In this document: positions 1-6,183 of the stretch, one piece after another
Layout of the letters: every line of letters starts with the position of its first letter
Position numbering within the stretch: the stretch's first letter is position 1
NCBI GenBank assembly: GCA_964564865.1
Contig: CAZMDA010000044.1
Coordinates: 1-30,866 of the forward strand
Direction of reading: 5' to 3'
From: RBG-16-66-20 sp964564865
GTDB lineage: Bacteria; Pseudomonadota; Gammaproteobacteria; Burkholderiales; SG8-39
DNA: 30,866 nt
The notes under the pieces: generated by a model
The model's input: only the letters and a program-made list of their open reading frames with translations
The model's database searches: none
What the model was told of the DNA's origin: nothing
Program-made: the position numbers and the translations under genes

Positions 1-179
1 TCCTTGCCGCCGCTTCTCGATCTGTTGTCGGCGACGAAGGACGCGCCCAGGGAGGCCGCGGCGTCCACCGGCGCCAGCAGGGCCGAGAGCCGCTCGCGCT
101 CGGCTTGCGCGCGCGCGCAGAGCCGCGCGCGGTTTCCGGCCAGGGTCAGCAGGCGTTCGCGCACGGGATCAGGCGCCAC
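1..179 (-). CDS. YqjK-like protein, N-terminal part (cut by window edge)
   Basis: An open frame of 59 codons runs off the left end without a stop. It starts with GTG at 179, overlapping the last codons of the holin-like gene (GTGGCGCCTGA), which is translational coupling. The visible part is very rich in Arg, Ala and Leu (RERLLTLAGNRARLCARAQA) and would form a basic amphipathic helix. Position is the main argument: in Enterobacteria yqjD, yqjE and yqjK lie in this order, and YqjK is a small basic protein of about 100 residues with a similar Arg-rich start. The identification rests on gene order and composition only; the function of the family is unknown. Confidence 0.5.
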   Translation of the reverse strand, partial: MAPDPVRERLLTLAGNRARLCARAQAERERLSALLAPVDAAASLGASFVADNRSRSGGK

Positions 180-525
180 CCAGGGTGTCGCGGTCGCGCT
201 CCAGCTCGGCGAGCGTCGCGGCGAGGAACTTCGGCCGCTCGCGCAGGCGCGAACGCGCGACGAGCGCCGCGAGCACGCCGGCGGCGACGAACGCGGCCGC
301 CACGAGGCCGGCGGCGAGCAGGCGGTTGCCATCCCAGAACAGCAGCACCACCAGCACCGCGCCGAACACCAGCGCGGAGCCCAGGAACAGGTACGCCACG
401 GCGAGCCAGATCGTGATCTCGAGCAGGCGCAGCGCCTGCTCCTCCACTTCGGTGGCGGCCAGGCGCGCGCGCGTGGCCGCGAACGCGAGCAGCGTGCGCG
501 CCAACTCCCTGACGGGGCCGAGCAT
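169..525 (-). CDS. YqjE / phage-holin-family inner membrane protein
   Basis: The product has 118 residues starting at MLGPVRELA. The open frame extends upstream to 651, but that stretch is low-complexity Pro/Ala/Ser and lies over the neighbouring gene, so the start at 525 is preferred. An N-terminal amphipathic helix is followed by two hydrophobic segments at about residues 37-60 and 66-89 (WLAVAYLFLGSALVFGAVLV, then LLAAGLVAAAFVAAGVLAAL), and a charged C-terminus ending ELERDRDTLGGA. This matches the 'putative holin-X / YqjE' family of bacterial membrane proteins. Despite the name it sits in a chromosomal yqjDE cluster, not in a prophage. It follows the DUF883 gene by 37 bases and its stop overlaps the next gene's GTG start. 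Confidence 0.8.
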   Translation of the reverse strand: MLGPVRELARTLLAFAATRARLAATEVEEQALRLLEITIWLAVAYLFLGSALVFGAVLVVLLFWDGNRLLAAGLVAAAFVAAGVLAALVARSRLRERPKFLAATLAELERDRDTLGGA

Positions 526-562
526 CGGTGGCGGATCGCCCGCGGCGGGGCGGGCGGCTGCT

Positions 563-868
563 CTAGCGGCGGCTGATGAGGATGCCGAGCACCAGGCCGG
601 CGGCGGCGGCGATGCCGACCGCGTGCCAGGGATGCTCGTGCACGTACGCATCGGTCGCCTTGGCGGTTTCCTTCGCCTTCTCGACGACGATGCGCTCGGC
701 TTCGGCCAGCTTCACCTTGGCCGCGGCGAGCGAGGCCTGGATGCGCGCGCGGGCGGCGGCGGCTTTCTCGCCGGCCTGCGCGGCGGTGGCCGCGAGCAGT
801 TCCTCGGCGTCGGCGACCACGACTTTCAGGTCGGCGACGAGCTTGTCCTTGTTCACTTCGGTGGTCAT
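563..868 (-). CDS. DUF883 (ElaB/YqjD-like) ribosome-associated membrane protein
   Basis: The product has 101 residues. A long charged Ala-rich helix (residues 5-75, with KVKLAEAERIVVEKAKETAK) leads to the family hallmark DAYVHEHPWHAVGIA and a single C-terminal transmembrane segment ending in LGILISRR. E. coli YqjD and ElaB, of the same size and layout, are tail-anchored inner membrane proteins that bind ribosomes in stationary phase under RpoS control; that role is known for the family and inferred here. This is the first gene of a minus-strand cluster with the YqjE and YqjK-like genes. A -10-like box lies at 920-925, and its leader carries a 12-base tandem repeat (887-910). Confidence 0.88.
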   Translation of the reverse strand: MTTEVNKDKLVADLKVVVADAEELLAATAAQAGEKAAAARARIQASLAAAKVKLAEAERIVVEKAKETAKATDAYVHEHPWHAVGIAAAAGLVLGILISRR

Positions 869-886
869 GGGTATGGCTCTTTCAGG

Positions 887-910
887 GAGTGTCGAACGGA
901 GTGTCGAACG
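887..910. repeat. Perfect tandem 12-base repeat in the DUF883 gene leader
   Basis: GAGTGTCGAACG occurs twice with no spacer, at 887-898 and 899-910. It lies between the -10-like box at 920-925 and the start codon at 868, so it would be within the 5' leader of the yqjD-like mRNA. Confidence 0.85.
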
Positions 911-919
911 GGGATGCCT

Positions 920-925
920 ATTGTA
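920..925 (-). promoter_or_regulatory. Putative -10 box of the yqjDE-like cluster
   Basis: TACAAT on the minus strand, one mismatch from TATAAT, about 50 bases before the start codon at 868. No convincing -35 hexamer is seen 16-18 bases upstream. Confidence 0.4.
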
Positions 926-957
926 GCCGTTGCCGCGGGCGCGTAGGCCGCCCCGGG

Positions 958-963
958 TAAGAT
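958..963 (+). promoter_or_regulatory. Putative -10 box of the ampG-like gene, close to its ATG
   Basis: GGTAAGATTTGCC contains TAAGAT, ending 8 bases before the ATG at 972. Transcription from such a box would begin at about the start codon, giving a leaderless or nearly leaderless mRNA; no Shine-Dalgarno sequence is present. The same GGTAARAT form occurs before the tRNA (12406) and uvrD (27853). Confidence 0.45.
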
Positions 964-971
964 TTGCCCCG

Positions 972-2231
972 ATGGCCCTCGCCGACTACGCCGCTGCCTT
1001 CCGCAGCCGCCGGATCCTGCTCATGCTGGCGCTGGGCTTCGCCTCCGGGCTGCCGCTGGCGCTCACCGCCGGCACGCTGCAGGCCTGGCTGGCCGCGGAG
1101 AACGTGGACCTCGTCGCCATCGGATGGTTCGCGCTGGTGGGCCAGCCCTACACCTACAAGTTCCTCTGGGCGCCGTTCATGGACCGCTACGCGCCGCCGT
1201 TCCTGGGGCGGCGGCGCGGCTGGCTGCTCCTCACCCAGGTGGCGCTGGCCGCCGCCATCGCCTTCATGGGCACGCTTTCCCCGACCGAGTCCGCCTGGCT
1301 GCTGGGGGCGACCGCGTTCGCGGTGGCGCTGCTGTCGGCCTCGCAGGACATCGTGTTCGACGCGCTGCGCGCGGATTCGCTCGCGCCCGAGGAGCGCGGC
1401 GCCGGCGCCGCGGTGTCGGTGCTGGGCTACCGCCTCGCGATGCTGGTCTCCGGCGCCGGCGCCCTGATCCTCGCCGACCAGTGGCTGGGCTGGACCGCCA
1501 CGTTCTGGCTCATGGCGGGATTGATGGTGATCGGCATGGCGGCCACCTGGCTCGCGGTGGAGCCCGAGCCCGTGGGCGCGCCGCCGAAGACGCTGGACGA
1601 GGCGGTGGCGAAGCCCTTCGCGGAGTTCTTCACCCGCGACAAGGCGCTGGTGCTGCTGGCGCTGGTGGTGCTCTACAAGCTGGGCGACGCGTTCGCCGGC
1701 AACCTGACCACCACGTTCCTGCTGCGCGGCCCGGGGTTCTCGCTCACCGAGGTGGGCGCGTTCAACAAGGGCTTCGGCCTGGCGGCGACGCTCGCCGGGG
1801 CGCTGGTGGGCGGGGCGCTGATGGCGAAGCTGGGGCTGTTCCGCGCGCTCGTCCTGTTCGGCGTGCTGCAGGCGGTGACCAACCTCGGATTCATGCTGCT
1901 CGCCGCAGCCGGGAAAAGCTACGCGCTCATGGTGTCGGTGGTGGGATTGGAGAACCTGTGCGGCGGCATGGGCACCGCGGCCTACGTCGCGCTCCTGATG
2001 GCGCTGTGCGACCGGCGCTTCTCGGCCACGCAGTACGCGCTGCTCTCGGCGCTGTCGGCGGTGGGGCGGGTGTACGTCGGGCCTTCGGCCGGGTACCTGG
2101 TGGCCGCGTTCGGCTGGGTGCAGTTCTTCTTCTTCACGTTCCTGATCGCGCTGCCGGGCCTCGCGCTGCTCCTGTGGCTGCGGCGGCGGATCGAGGCGCT
2201 GGATGCGGGGCCGGGCAACGGGCGGATGTAA
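972..2231 (+). CDS. ampG: AmpG-family muropeptide MFS transporter
   Basis: The product has 419 residues. AmpG proteins are inner membrane permeases of the major facilitator superfamily that import GlcNAc-anhydroMurNAc peptides for peptidoglycan recycling. The N-terminus reads SRRILLMLALGFASGLPLAL, the family's typical first helix, followed by about 12 hydrophobic segments. Characteristic stretches are VGQPYTYKFLWAPFMDRY (about residues 56-73), SASQDIVFDALRAD (about 125-138) and NKGFGLAATLAGALVGG in the C-terminal half. The start at 972 is preferred over an upstream in-frame start at 930 because it gives the normal short cytoplasmic N-terminus. It lies divergent from the yqjD-like gene and convergent with the GST gene, 8 bases apart at the stops. 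Confidence 0.88.
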   Translation: MALADYAAAFRSRRILLMLALGFASGLPLALTAGTLQAWLAAENVDLVAIGWFALVGQPYTYKFLWAPFMDRYAPPFLGRRRGWLLLTQVALAAAIAFMGTLSPTESAWLLGATAFAVALLSASQDIVFDALRADSLAPEERGAGAAVSVLGYRLAMLVSGAGALILADQWLGWTATFWLMAGLMVIGMAATWLAVEPEPVGAPPKTLDEAVAKPFAEFFTRDKALVLLALVVLYKLGDAFAGNLTTTFLLRGPGFSLTEVGAFNKGFGLAATLAGALVGGALMAKLGLFRALVLFGVLQAVTNLGFMLLAAAGKSYALMVSVVGLENLCGGMGTAAYVALLMALCDRRFSATQYALLSALSAVGRVYVGPSAGYLVAAFGWVQFFFFTFLIALPGLALLLWLRRRIEALDAGPGNGRM

Positions 2232-2245
2232 CCGATCGGTTACAT
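2226..2245. terminator. 20-base perfect palindrome spanning two convergent stop codons
   Basis: Bases 2226-2245 read identically on both strands (ATGTAACC, centre GATC, GGTTACAT). The left arm holds the TAA of the ampG gene (2229-2231) and the right arm the TAA of the GST gene (2240-2242). It could form an 8-bp stem with a 4-base loop in either transcript. No U-run follows, so a terminator role is only inferred. Confidence 0.45.
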
Positions 2246-2878
2246 CCTGGCCGGCTGCACGCCCGGACCGTCGGGCGGGTACTTGAGGAACTGCGGCGTC
2301 CGCTCCATGCGCGCCGAGAGCTCCACCAGCCCGGGGTGCTCCGCCGCGGGCACGATGGCGGCGATCATCGATTGCGTGAACTGCCAGGCCACGGCGGTGG
2401 TGATGGTCGCCTGGCTGCGCGGGTGCTGGAACGCCGTCTTCCGCTGCCTGACCTCCCGCTCGAGCGCGGCGTAGGCCGCGAGCAGCTGGCCCGTCACGCG
2501 CTCGACCCAGGGTTCGTGCTGCGCCGAGGCCGGGCGCAGGTTGCGCTCGTAGACGATCTGCACGCTCTTCTCGCAGGCGGCGAGGGCGAGGCCGACGGCG
2601 CGCATGGCGTGCCGGTACTCGACCGGATCCTTCGGCCAGAGCGGCTCGATGCCCGGTCGCGTCGCCTCGATGGTCTGCAGGATGAGCGAGGAGTCCATCA
2701 GCACTTCGCCGTCGTCGCACACCAGCGTGGGCGCCTTCACCACCGGGTTGATGCCCCTGAACTTCTCGAAGGTGCTGAACACGGACACCGACTCGTGCCG
2801 GAACGGCACGCCGAGGTACTCGAGGGAGATGGCGACGCGCCGCACGTAGGGCGAGTCGAGCATGCCGATCAGGCGCAT
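2240..2878 (-). CDS. Glutathione S-transferase family protein
   Basis: The product has 212 residues. The N-terminal thioredoxin-like domain starts MRLIGMLDSPYVRRVAISLEYLGVPF, with SPYVRRV as the usual glutathione-site region. NPVVKAPTLV (about residues 44-53) carries the expected cis-Pro, and the MDSSLIL stretch follows as the E/D-S glutathione-binding motif. The C-terminal half is helical (WVERVTGQLLAAYAALEREV). The subclass and substrate cannot be fixed from sequence. It is the last gene of the run metX-metW-72aa-gst, 18 bases after the 72-residue gene, so it is probably cotranscribed with methionine genes under the riboswitch. Confidence 0.88.
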   Translation of the reverse strand: MRLIGMLDSPYVRRVAISLEYLGVPFRHESVSVFSTFEKFRGINPVVKAPTLVCDDGEVLMDSSLILQTIEATRPGIEPLWPKDPVEYRHAMRAVGLALAACEKSVQIVYERNLRPASAQHEPWVERVTGQLLAAYAALEREVRQRKTAFQHPRSQATITTAVAWQFTQSMIAAIVPAAEHPGLVELSARMERTPQFLKYPPDGPGVQPARM

Positions 2879-2896
2879 GGGACTCTCATGGGCAGG

Positions 2897-3115
2897 TCAG
2901 GGTTCGACGGCGACCTCGTGGCCGCAGCTCTCCAGCGCGGCCGCGATCCGGTGCGCGAGCTCGCGCGGCACGTCGATCACCGTGGGTGCGTCCGCCACGC
3001 ATCGCAACAGGCCGAAGGCCTCGTCGGCGTCGAGATCCGCCGCCCGCATCAGGGCATCTGCGAGCTCGTCCTCGGAGACCTGCAGGTTGCTGCGGAGGAC
3101 GCGAATCGTGGACAT
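2897..3115 (-). CDS. 72-residue protein of unknown function, possibly L7/L12 C-terminal-like
   Basis: MSTIRVLRSN begins an acidic, soluble 72-residue protein with no signal or membrane segment. It begins 10 bases after the metW stop and ends 18 bases before the GST start. I do not recognise a named family. The order of elements (helix LDADEAFGLLRCVADAP, turn, helix ELAHRIAAALESCG, strand HEVAVEP) resembles the C-terminal domain of ribosomal protein L7/L12 (EAKDLV..AP...AEKIKKQLEEAGAKVEV). That similarity is my reading by eye and needs a profile search. The tight spacing and normal composition support it being a real gene. Confidence 0.7.
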   Translation of the reverse strand: MSTIRVLRSNLQVSEDELADALMRAADLDADEAFGLLRCVADAPTVIDVPRELAHRIAAALESCGHEVAVEP

Positions 3116-3125
3116 GGCGAAGCGC

Positions 3126-3701
3126 CTACGAGGTCACCCGGTAAACCGCCAGCGCCCCCATCAGGTTCGGCAGATACCCCACCCGCGCCCCGCCGGTGAG
3201 CACCACCCGCTCCAGGATCCGGAACCCCAGCTTGCCGCACAGCGCCTCGAAGTCCACCAGGGTGCAGTGGTGCACGTTGGGGGTGTCGTACCACTGGTAG
3301 GGCAGTTCCTGCGACACCGGCATGTGCCCGCCCAGCGCGATCTGGATGCGCGCGCGCCAGTAGCCGAAGTTGGGGAAGGAGACGATGGCCTCGCGCCCGA
3401 CGCGCAGCATTTCCTTCAGCAGCGGCTCCTGCTTGTGGATGGCCTGCAGGGTTTCCGACAGGATGGCGACGTCGAAGGACTGGTCGGCGAACGCCGCCAG
3501 GCCGTCCTCCAGGTCCATCTGCAGGACGTTGACGTCGTTGCGCAGGCATTCGAGCACGTGCGCGTCGTCGATCTCGACGCCGTAGCCGGGCGCCTGGCGC
3601 GTCTCCCACAGCCGGCGCAGCAGGGTGCCGTCGCCGCAACCGAGGTCCAGCACCCGGGAGCCGGGCGCGACCCACTGCAGGATGGTGTCGGCCTCGGTCA
3701 C
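3126..3701 (-). CDS. metW: Methionine biosynthesis protein MetW
   Basis: The product has 191 residues and a class I methyltransferase fold: motif I VLDLGCGDGTLLRRL (GCGDG at 21-25), acidic motif VEIDD, then FDVAILSETLQAI and SFPNFGYWRARIQI, which are typical of MetW. MetW pairs with MetX in many proteobacteria, where it is thought to aid the homoserine acyltransferase step; no methyl transfer has been settled for it. It starts with GTG at 3701, overlapping the metX stop by four bases (GTGA), so the two are translationally coupled. Confidence 0.92.
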   Translation of the reverse strand: MTEADTILQWVAPGSRVLDLGCGDGTLLRRLWETRQAPGYGVEIDDAHVLECLRNDVNVLQMDLEDGLAAFADQSFDVAILSETLQAIHKQEPLLKEMLRVGREAIVSFPNFGYWRARIQIALGGHMPVSQELPYQWYDTPNVHHCTLVDFEALCGKLGFRILERVVLTGGARVGYLPNLMGALAVYRVTS

Positions 3702-4804
3702 AGGGGGATGTTGCGGAAGTACGCGCGCAGCGCGCCGTGGTAGCGCGGGTCGTCCAGCAGGAAGCAGTCGTGGCCCTGCGGGGCGTCGATCTCCAGGTAC
3801 GAGACGATGCGCCTGCTATCAAGCAAGGCTCGCACGATTTCGCGCGAGCGCGCCGGCGAGAAGCGCCAGTCGGAGGTGAACGAGACCACCAGGAAATCCG
3901 CCTTCGCCTGCGCGAAGGCCTTCGCCAGGTCGCCGCCGTAGCGCGCCGCGGGGTCGAAGTAGTCCAGCGCCTTGGTGATGCGCAGGTAGGTGTTGGCGTC
4001 GAAATAGCGCGCGAACTTGTCGCCCTGGTAGCGCAGGTAGCTCTCGATCTCGAAGTCGATGTCGAAGTCGTAGCCCGGCGCCGAGCGGCGCAGGGCGCGG
4101 CCGAACTTCTCCATCATGGCGTCGTCCGAAAGGTAGGTGATGTGCCCCACCATGCGCGCGATGCGCAGGCCGCGCGCGGGCACCACGCCCTTGTCGTAGT
4201 AGTGCCCGCCGTGGAAGTCCGGGTCGGTCATGATCGCCTGGCGCGCGACCTCGTTGAAGCCGATGTTCTGCGCCGTGAGCCGGGGCGTGCAGGCGATGAC
4301 GATGGCGTGGCGCACGCGCTCGGGAAAATCCAGCGACCACTGCAGCGCCTGCATGGCGCCGATGCTGCCGCCCATCACCGCCGCGAAGCGCTCGATGCCC
4401 AGGCGGTCCGCGAGGCGCGCCTGCGCCGCCACCCAGTCCTCCACCGTCACCACCGGGAAGTCCGCGCCCCAGGGCTTGCCGGTGGCCGGATTGACCGAGG
4501 CCGGGCCGGTGGAGCCGAAGCACGAGCCGATGTAGTTCGAACCGATGACGAAGAAGCGGTCGGTGTCCAGGGGCTTGCCCGGGCCCACCATGTTGTCCCA
4601 CCAGCCGACGTTGTCCGGGTCGTCGGCGTAGCTGCCGGCGACGTGGTGCGAGGCGTTCAGGGCGTGGCAGACCAGCACCGCGTTCGAGCGCGCGGCGTTC
4701 AAGGTGCCGTAGGTCTCGTAGGCGATCTCGAACTCGGGCAGCACCGCGCCGCTCGAGAGCGGGAGCGGCTCGGTGAAGCGTGCCTTGTGCGCGGTGACGA
4801 TCAA
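3698..4804 (-). CDS. metX: Homoserine O-acyltransferase (MetX; succinyl or acetyl type)
   Basis: The product has 368 residues, alpha/beta-hydrolase fold. It transfers an acyl group from CoA to the hydroxyl of L-homoserine, the first committed step of methionine synthesis. The nucleophile is Ser147 in VMGGSIGAMQALQW, with Asp312 in SFTSDWRFSP and His345 in GHDCFLL as the triad. Betaproteobacterial MetX proteins of this type are often annotated as succinyltransferases (MetXS); specificity cannot be read here with confidence. The start is a TTG at 4804; no in-frame ATG or GTG lies upstream before the terminator stem, and a GGGG run sits about 6 bases before it. The gene follows a SAM-II-type riboswitch. 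Confidence 0.93.
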   Translation of the reverse strand: MIVTAHKARFTEPLPLSSGAVLPEFEIAYETYGTLNAARSNAVLVCHALNASHHVAGSYADDPDNVGWWDNMVGPGKPLDTDRFFVIGSNYIGSCFGSTGPASVNPATGKPWGADFPVVTVEDWVAAQARLADRLGIERFAAVMGGSIGAMQALQWSLDFPERVRHAIVIACTPRLTAQNIGFNEVARQAIMTDPDFHGGHYYDKGVVPARGLRIARMVGHITYLSDDAMMEKFGRALRRSAPGYDFDIDFEIESYLRYQGDKFARYFDANTYLRITKALDYFDPAARYGGDLAKAFAQAKADFLVVSFTSDWRFSPARSREIVRALLDSRRIVSYLEIDAPQGHDCFLLDDPRYHGALRAYFRNIPL

Positions 4805-4829
4805 GCTGGCCCCAGGTCCCCACAGAACG

Positions 4830-4862
4830 AAAAACCCGTCCAGCTTTGCGCGAGGACGGGTT
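4830..4862 (-). terminator. Intrinsic terminator (attenuator) in the metX leader
   Basis: On the minus strand a 9-base stem AACCCGTCC / GGACGGGTT (arms 4854-4862 and 4833-4841) with a 12-base loop is followed at once by a U-run (TTTTT). It sits between the SAM-II aptamer and the metX start, 25 bases before the TTG. The GACGG just after the aptamer's conserved 3' part (about 4869-4873) is complementary to CCGTC in the terminator's 5' arm. A competing antiterminator hairpin is therefore possible; that is inference. Confidence 0.85.
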
Positions 4863-4873
4863 CCGGTGGCCGT

Positions 4874-4925
4874 CTCTTTAGCGGTATTTGTAGAGCGCCC
4901 GCAAGCTGAACTTCAAATCGGCGCT
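4874..4925 (-). ncRNA. SAM-II-type riboswitch aptamer upstream of metX
   Basis: The 52-base segment forms an H-type pseudoknot by eye. P1 is AGCGCC (4920-4925) with GGCGCT (4894-4899). The loop stretch ATTTG (4915-4919) pairs with CAAAT (4886-4890) as the second helix. The conserved GCTTGC and the downstream GCTAAAGAG match what I recall of the SAM-II (SAM_alpha) consensus. SAM-II aptamers bind S-adenosylmethionine and turn off methionine genes, chiefly in alphaproteobacteria and some betaproteobacteria. Size, pseudoknot, position before metX and the downstream terminator all agree. Confidence 0.85.
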
Positions 4926-4933
4926 GGGGCGGG

Positions 4934-4939
4934 ATTATA
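4934..4939 (-). promoter_or_regulatory. -10 box of the metX transcript
   Basis: A perfect TATAAT on the minus strand overlaps the TAA stop codon of the upstream CoA-transferase gene (4935-4937). The expected start of transcription, about 7 bases on, falls at the first base of the riboswitch P1 stem. No good -35 hexamer is visible. Confidence 0.65.
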
Positions 4940-6128
4940 CCTTCGCCGCCCCGCTGCGGATGAGCGCCTCGATCGCGGCCTCCTCCAGCCCCGCCTCGCG
5001 CAGCACCTCGCGCGTGTGCTCGCCCAGCCGCGGCGCGTGGCGACGGTACGCCGGGGGCGATTCGGACCATTCGCTGGGGACCGCCATGGTGCGGATGCGG
5101 CCCTCGCTAGGGTGCTCGCGGGTCTGGAAGTAGCCGATCGCCGCCAGGTGCGGGTCGGCGAGGATGTCCTCCAGCGAGTTCATCTTCTGCACCGGGATGT
5201 CGGCCGCCTCCAGCGCCGCGATCCAGTCCGCGGTGCTGCGCCTGGCCATCTCCTCCGCCACCAGGGCATAGGCGCCCTGGAAGTCGCGGCTGCGCGCTTC
5301 CTGGGTGGCGTAGCGCGGGTCCTGCTGGAGCTCGGGCCGGCCGATGACCTGGAAGAACGCCTGCCACTGCTTGTCGTTGTAGACCAGCACGCAGACGTAG
5401 CCGTCCTTGGTGCGGTACGGGCGGCGCTCCTTGGCGAGCATGCGCCCGTAGCCCGGCGGCGCGGTCGGCGGGTCGTAGGTCTGCCCGCCCAGGTGCTCGC
5501 CCAGCACCGACTGCAACAGGCTCTCGAACATCGGCACGTCCACGCGCTGGCCGACGCCGGTCTTCTCGCGCCGGTACAGCGCGGCGCTGACCGCGTTGGC
5601 CATGTGCAGGCCCACCGAGCGGTCGGCGATGATCACCGGCGTGTAGCGCGGCGAATCGGCGCCGGCGCGCTGGGCGAGCCAGGGCAGCCCGGCCGCGCCC
5701 TGGATGAGGTCGTCGTACGCGGCCTTCGCGGCATAGGGGCCGCGCTGCGAGTAGCCGAAGCCGCCGACATAGATGAGGCGCGGGTTCACCGCCCTTACCT
5801 CGTCATACGACAGCCCGAGCCGCGCCATCGCCTGCGGGCGGATGTTGTACACCAGCACGTCGGCGGTCTTCGCCAGCGCGAGGCACGCCGCGCGCGCCGC
5901 CGGCTGCTTGAGGTCCAGCACGATGGAGCGCTTGTTGCGGTTGGCGTTGAGGAAGATGTGCCCCATGCCCTTGGAGCGCAGCGGCGCGTTGTGGCGCATG
6001 ACGTCGCCCTCGGGGGGCTCGACCTTGACCACGTCGGCGCCGAAGTCGGCGAGGATCTGCGTCGCGTAGGGCCCCATCACCACCGTGGTGAGGTCCAGCA
6101 CGCGAACGCCGTCTAGGGGTCCGGACAT
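4935..6128 (-). CDS. Class III (CaiB/BaiF family) CoA-transferase
   Basis: The product has 397 residues. Family III CoA-transferases move CoA between carboxylic acids through an aspartyl-CoA thioester. The N-terminus MSGPLDGVRVLDLTTVVMGP and GADVVKVEPPEGD (about residues 30-42) are hallmarks. NRNKRSIVLDLK follows, and the catalytic aspartate is expected near residue 139 in AAYDDLIQG. The C-terminal part contains the usual RPYRTKDGYVCV stretch. The substrate is unknown. It follows a Bug-type binding protein gene, a pairing often seen in these bacteria, which may mean an imported organic acid is activated as its CoA ester. A 51-base repeat fills the gap between the two genes. Confidence 0.93.
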   Translation of the reverse strand: MSGPLDGVRVLDLTTVVMGPYATQILADFGADVVKVEPPEGDVMRHNAPLRSKGMGHIFLNANRNKRSIVLDLKQPAARAACLALAKTADVLVYNIRPQAMARLGLSYDEVRAVNPRLIYVGGFGYSQRGPYAAKAAYDDLIQGAAGLPWLAQRAGADSPRYTPVIIADRSVGLHMANAVSAALYRREKTGVGQRVDVPMFESLLQSVLGEHLGGQTYDPPTAPPGYGRMLAKERRPYRTKDGYVCVLVYNDKQWQAFFQVIGRPELQQDPRYATQEARSRDFQGAYALVAEEMARRSTADWIAALEAADIPVQKMNSLEDILADPHLAAIGYFQTREHPSEGRIRTMAVPSEWSESPPAYRRHAPRLGEHTREVLREAGLEEAAIEALIRSGAAKV

Positions 6129-6132
6129 GAGG

Positions 6133-6183
6133 GCGGGGGGATCTGAAGGGGGGCGGAGACGTTCTGTCGGAGCCTCCCTTTCC
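6133..6183 (-). repeat. 51-base dispersed element, copy 1
   Basis: This segment matches 13578-13628 at 45 of 51 positions without gaps. On the minus strand it begins immediately after the TAG of the binding-protein gene, and contains AAGGGAGGC pairing with GCCCCCCTT (one mismatch), then CAGATCCCCCC. It lies between the binding protein and the CoA-transferase start. Confidence 0.8.

Noticed and set aside
169..525. Holin-like protein as evidence of a prophage
   Set aside because: It is the chromosomal YqjE type beside a DUF883 gene; there are no phage structural, lysis or integrase genes.
918..2720. Minus-strand reading frame of 600 codons opposite the ampG gene
   Set aside because: It is Arg/Gln/Gly-rich shadow sequence of the permease and GST genes without recognisable domains.
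6133..6183. 51-base element as a G-quadruplex
   Set aside because: Each copy has only two long G-runs on one strand, not four; a hairpin explains the conservation better.
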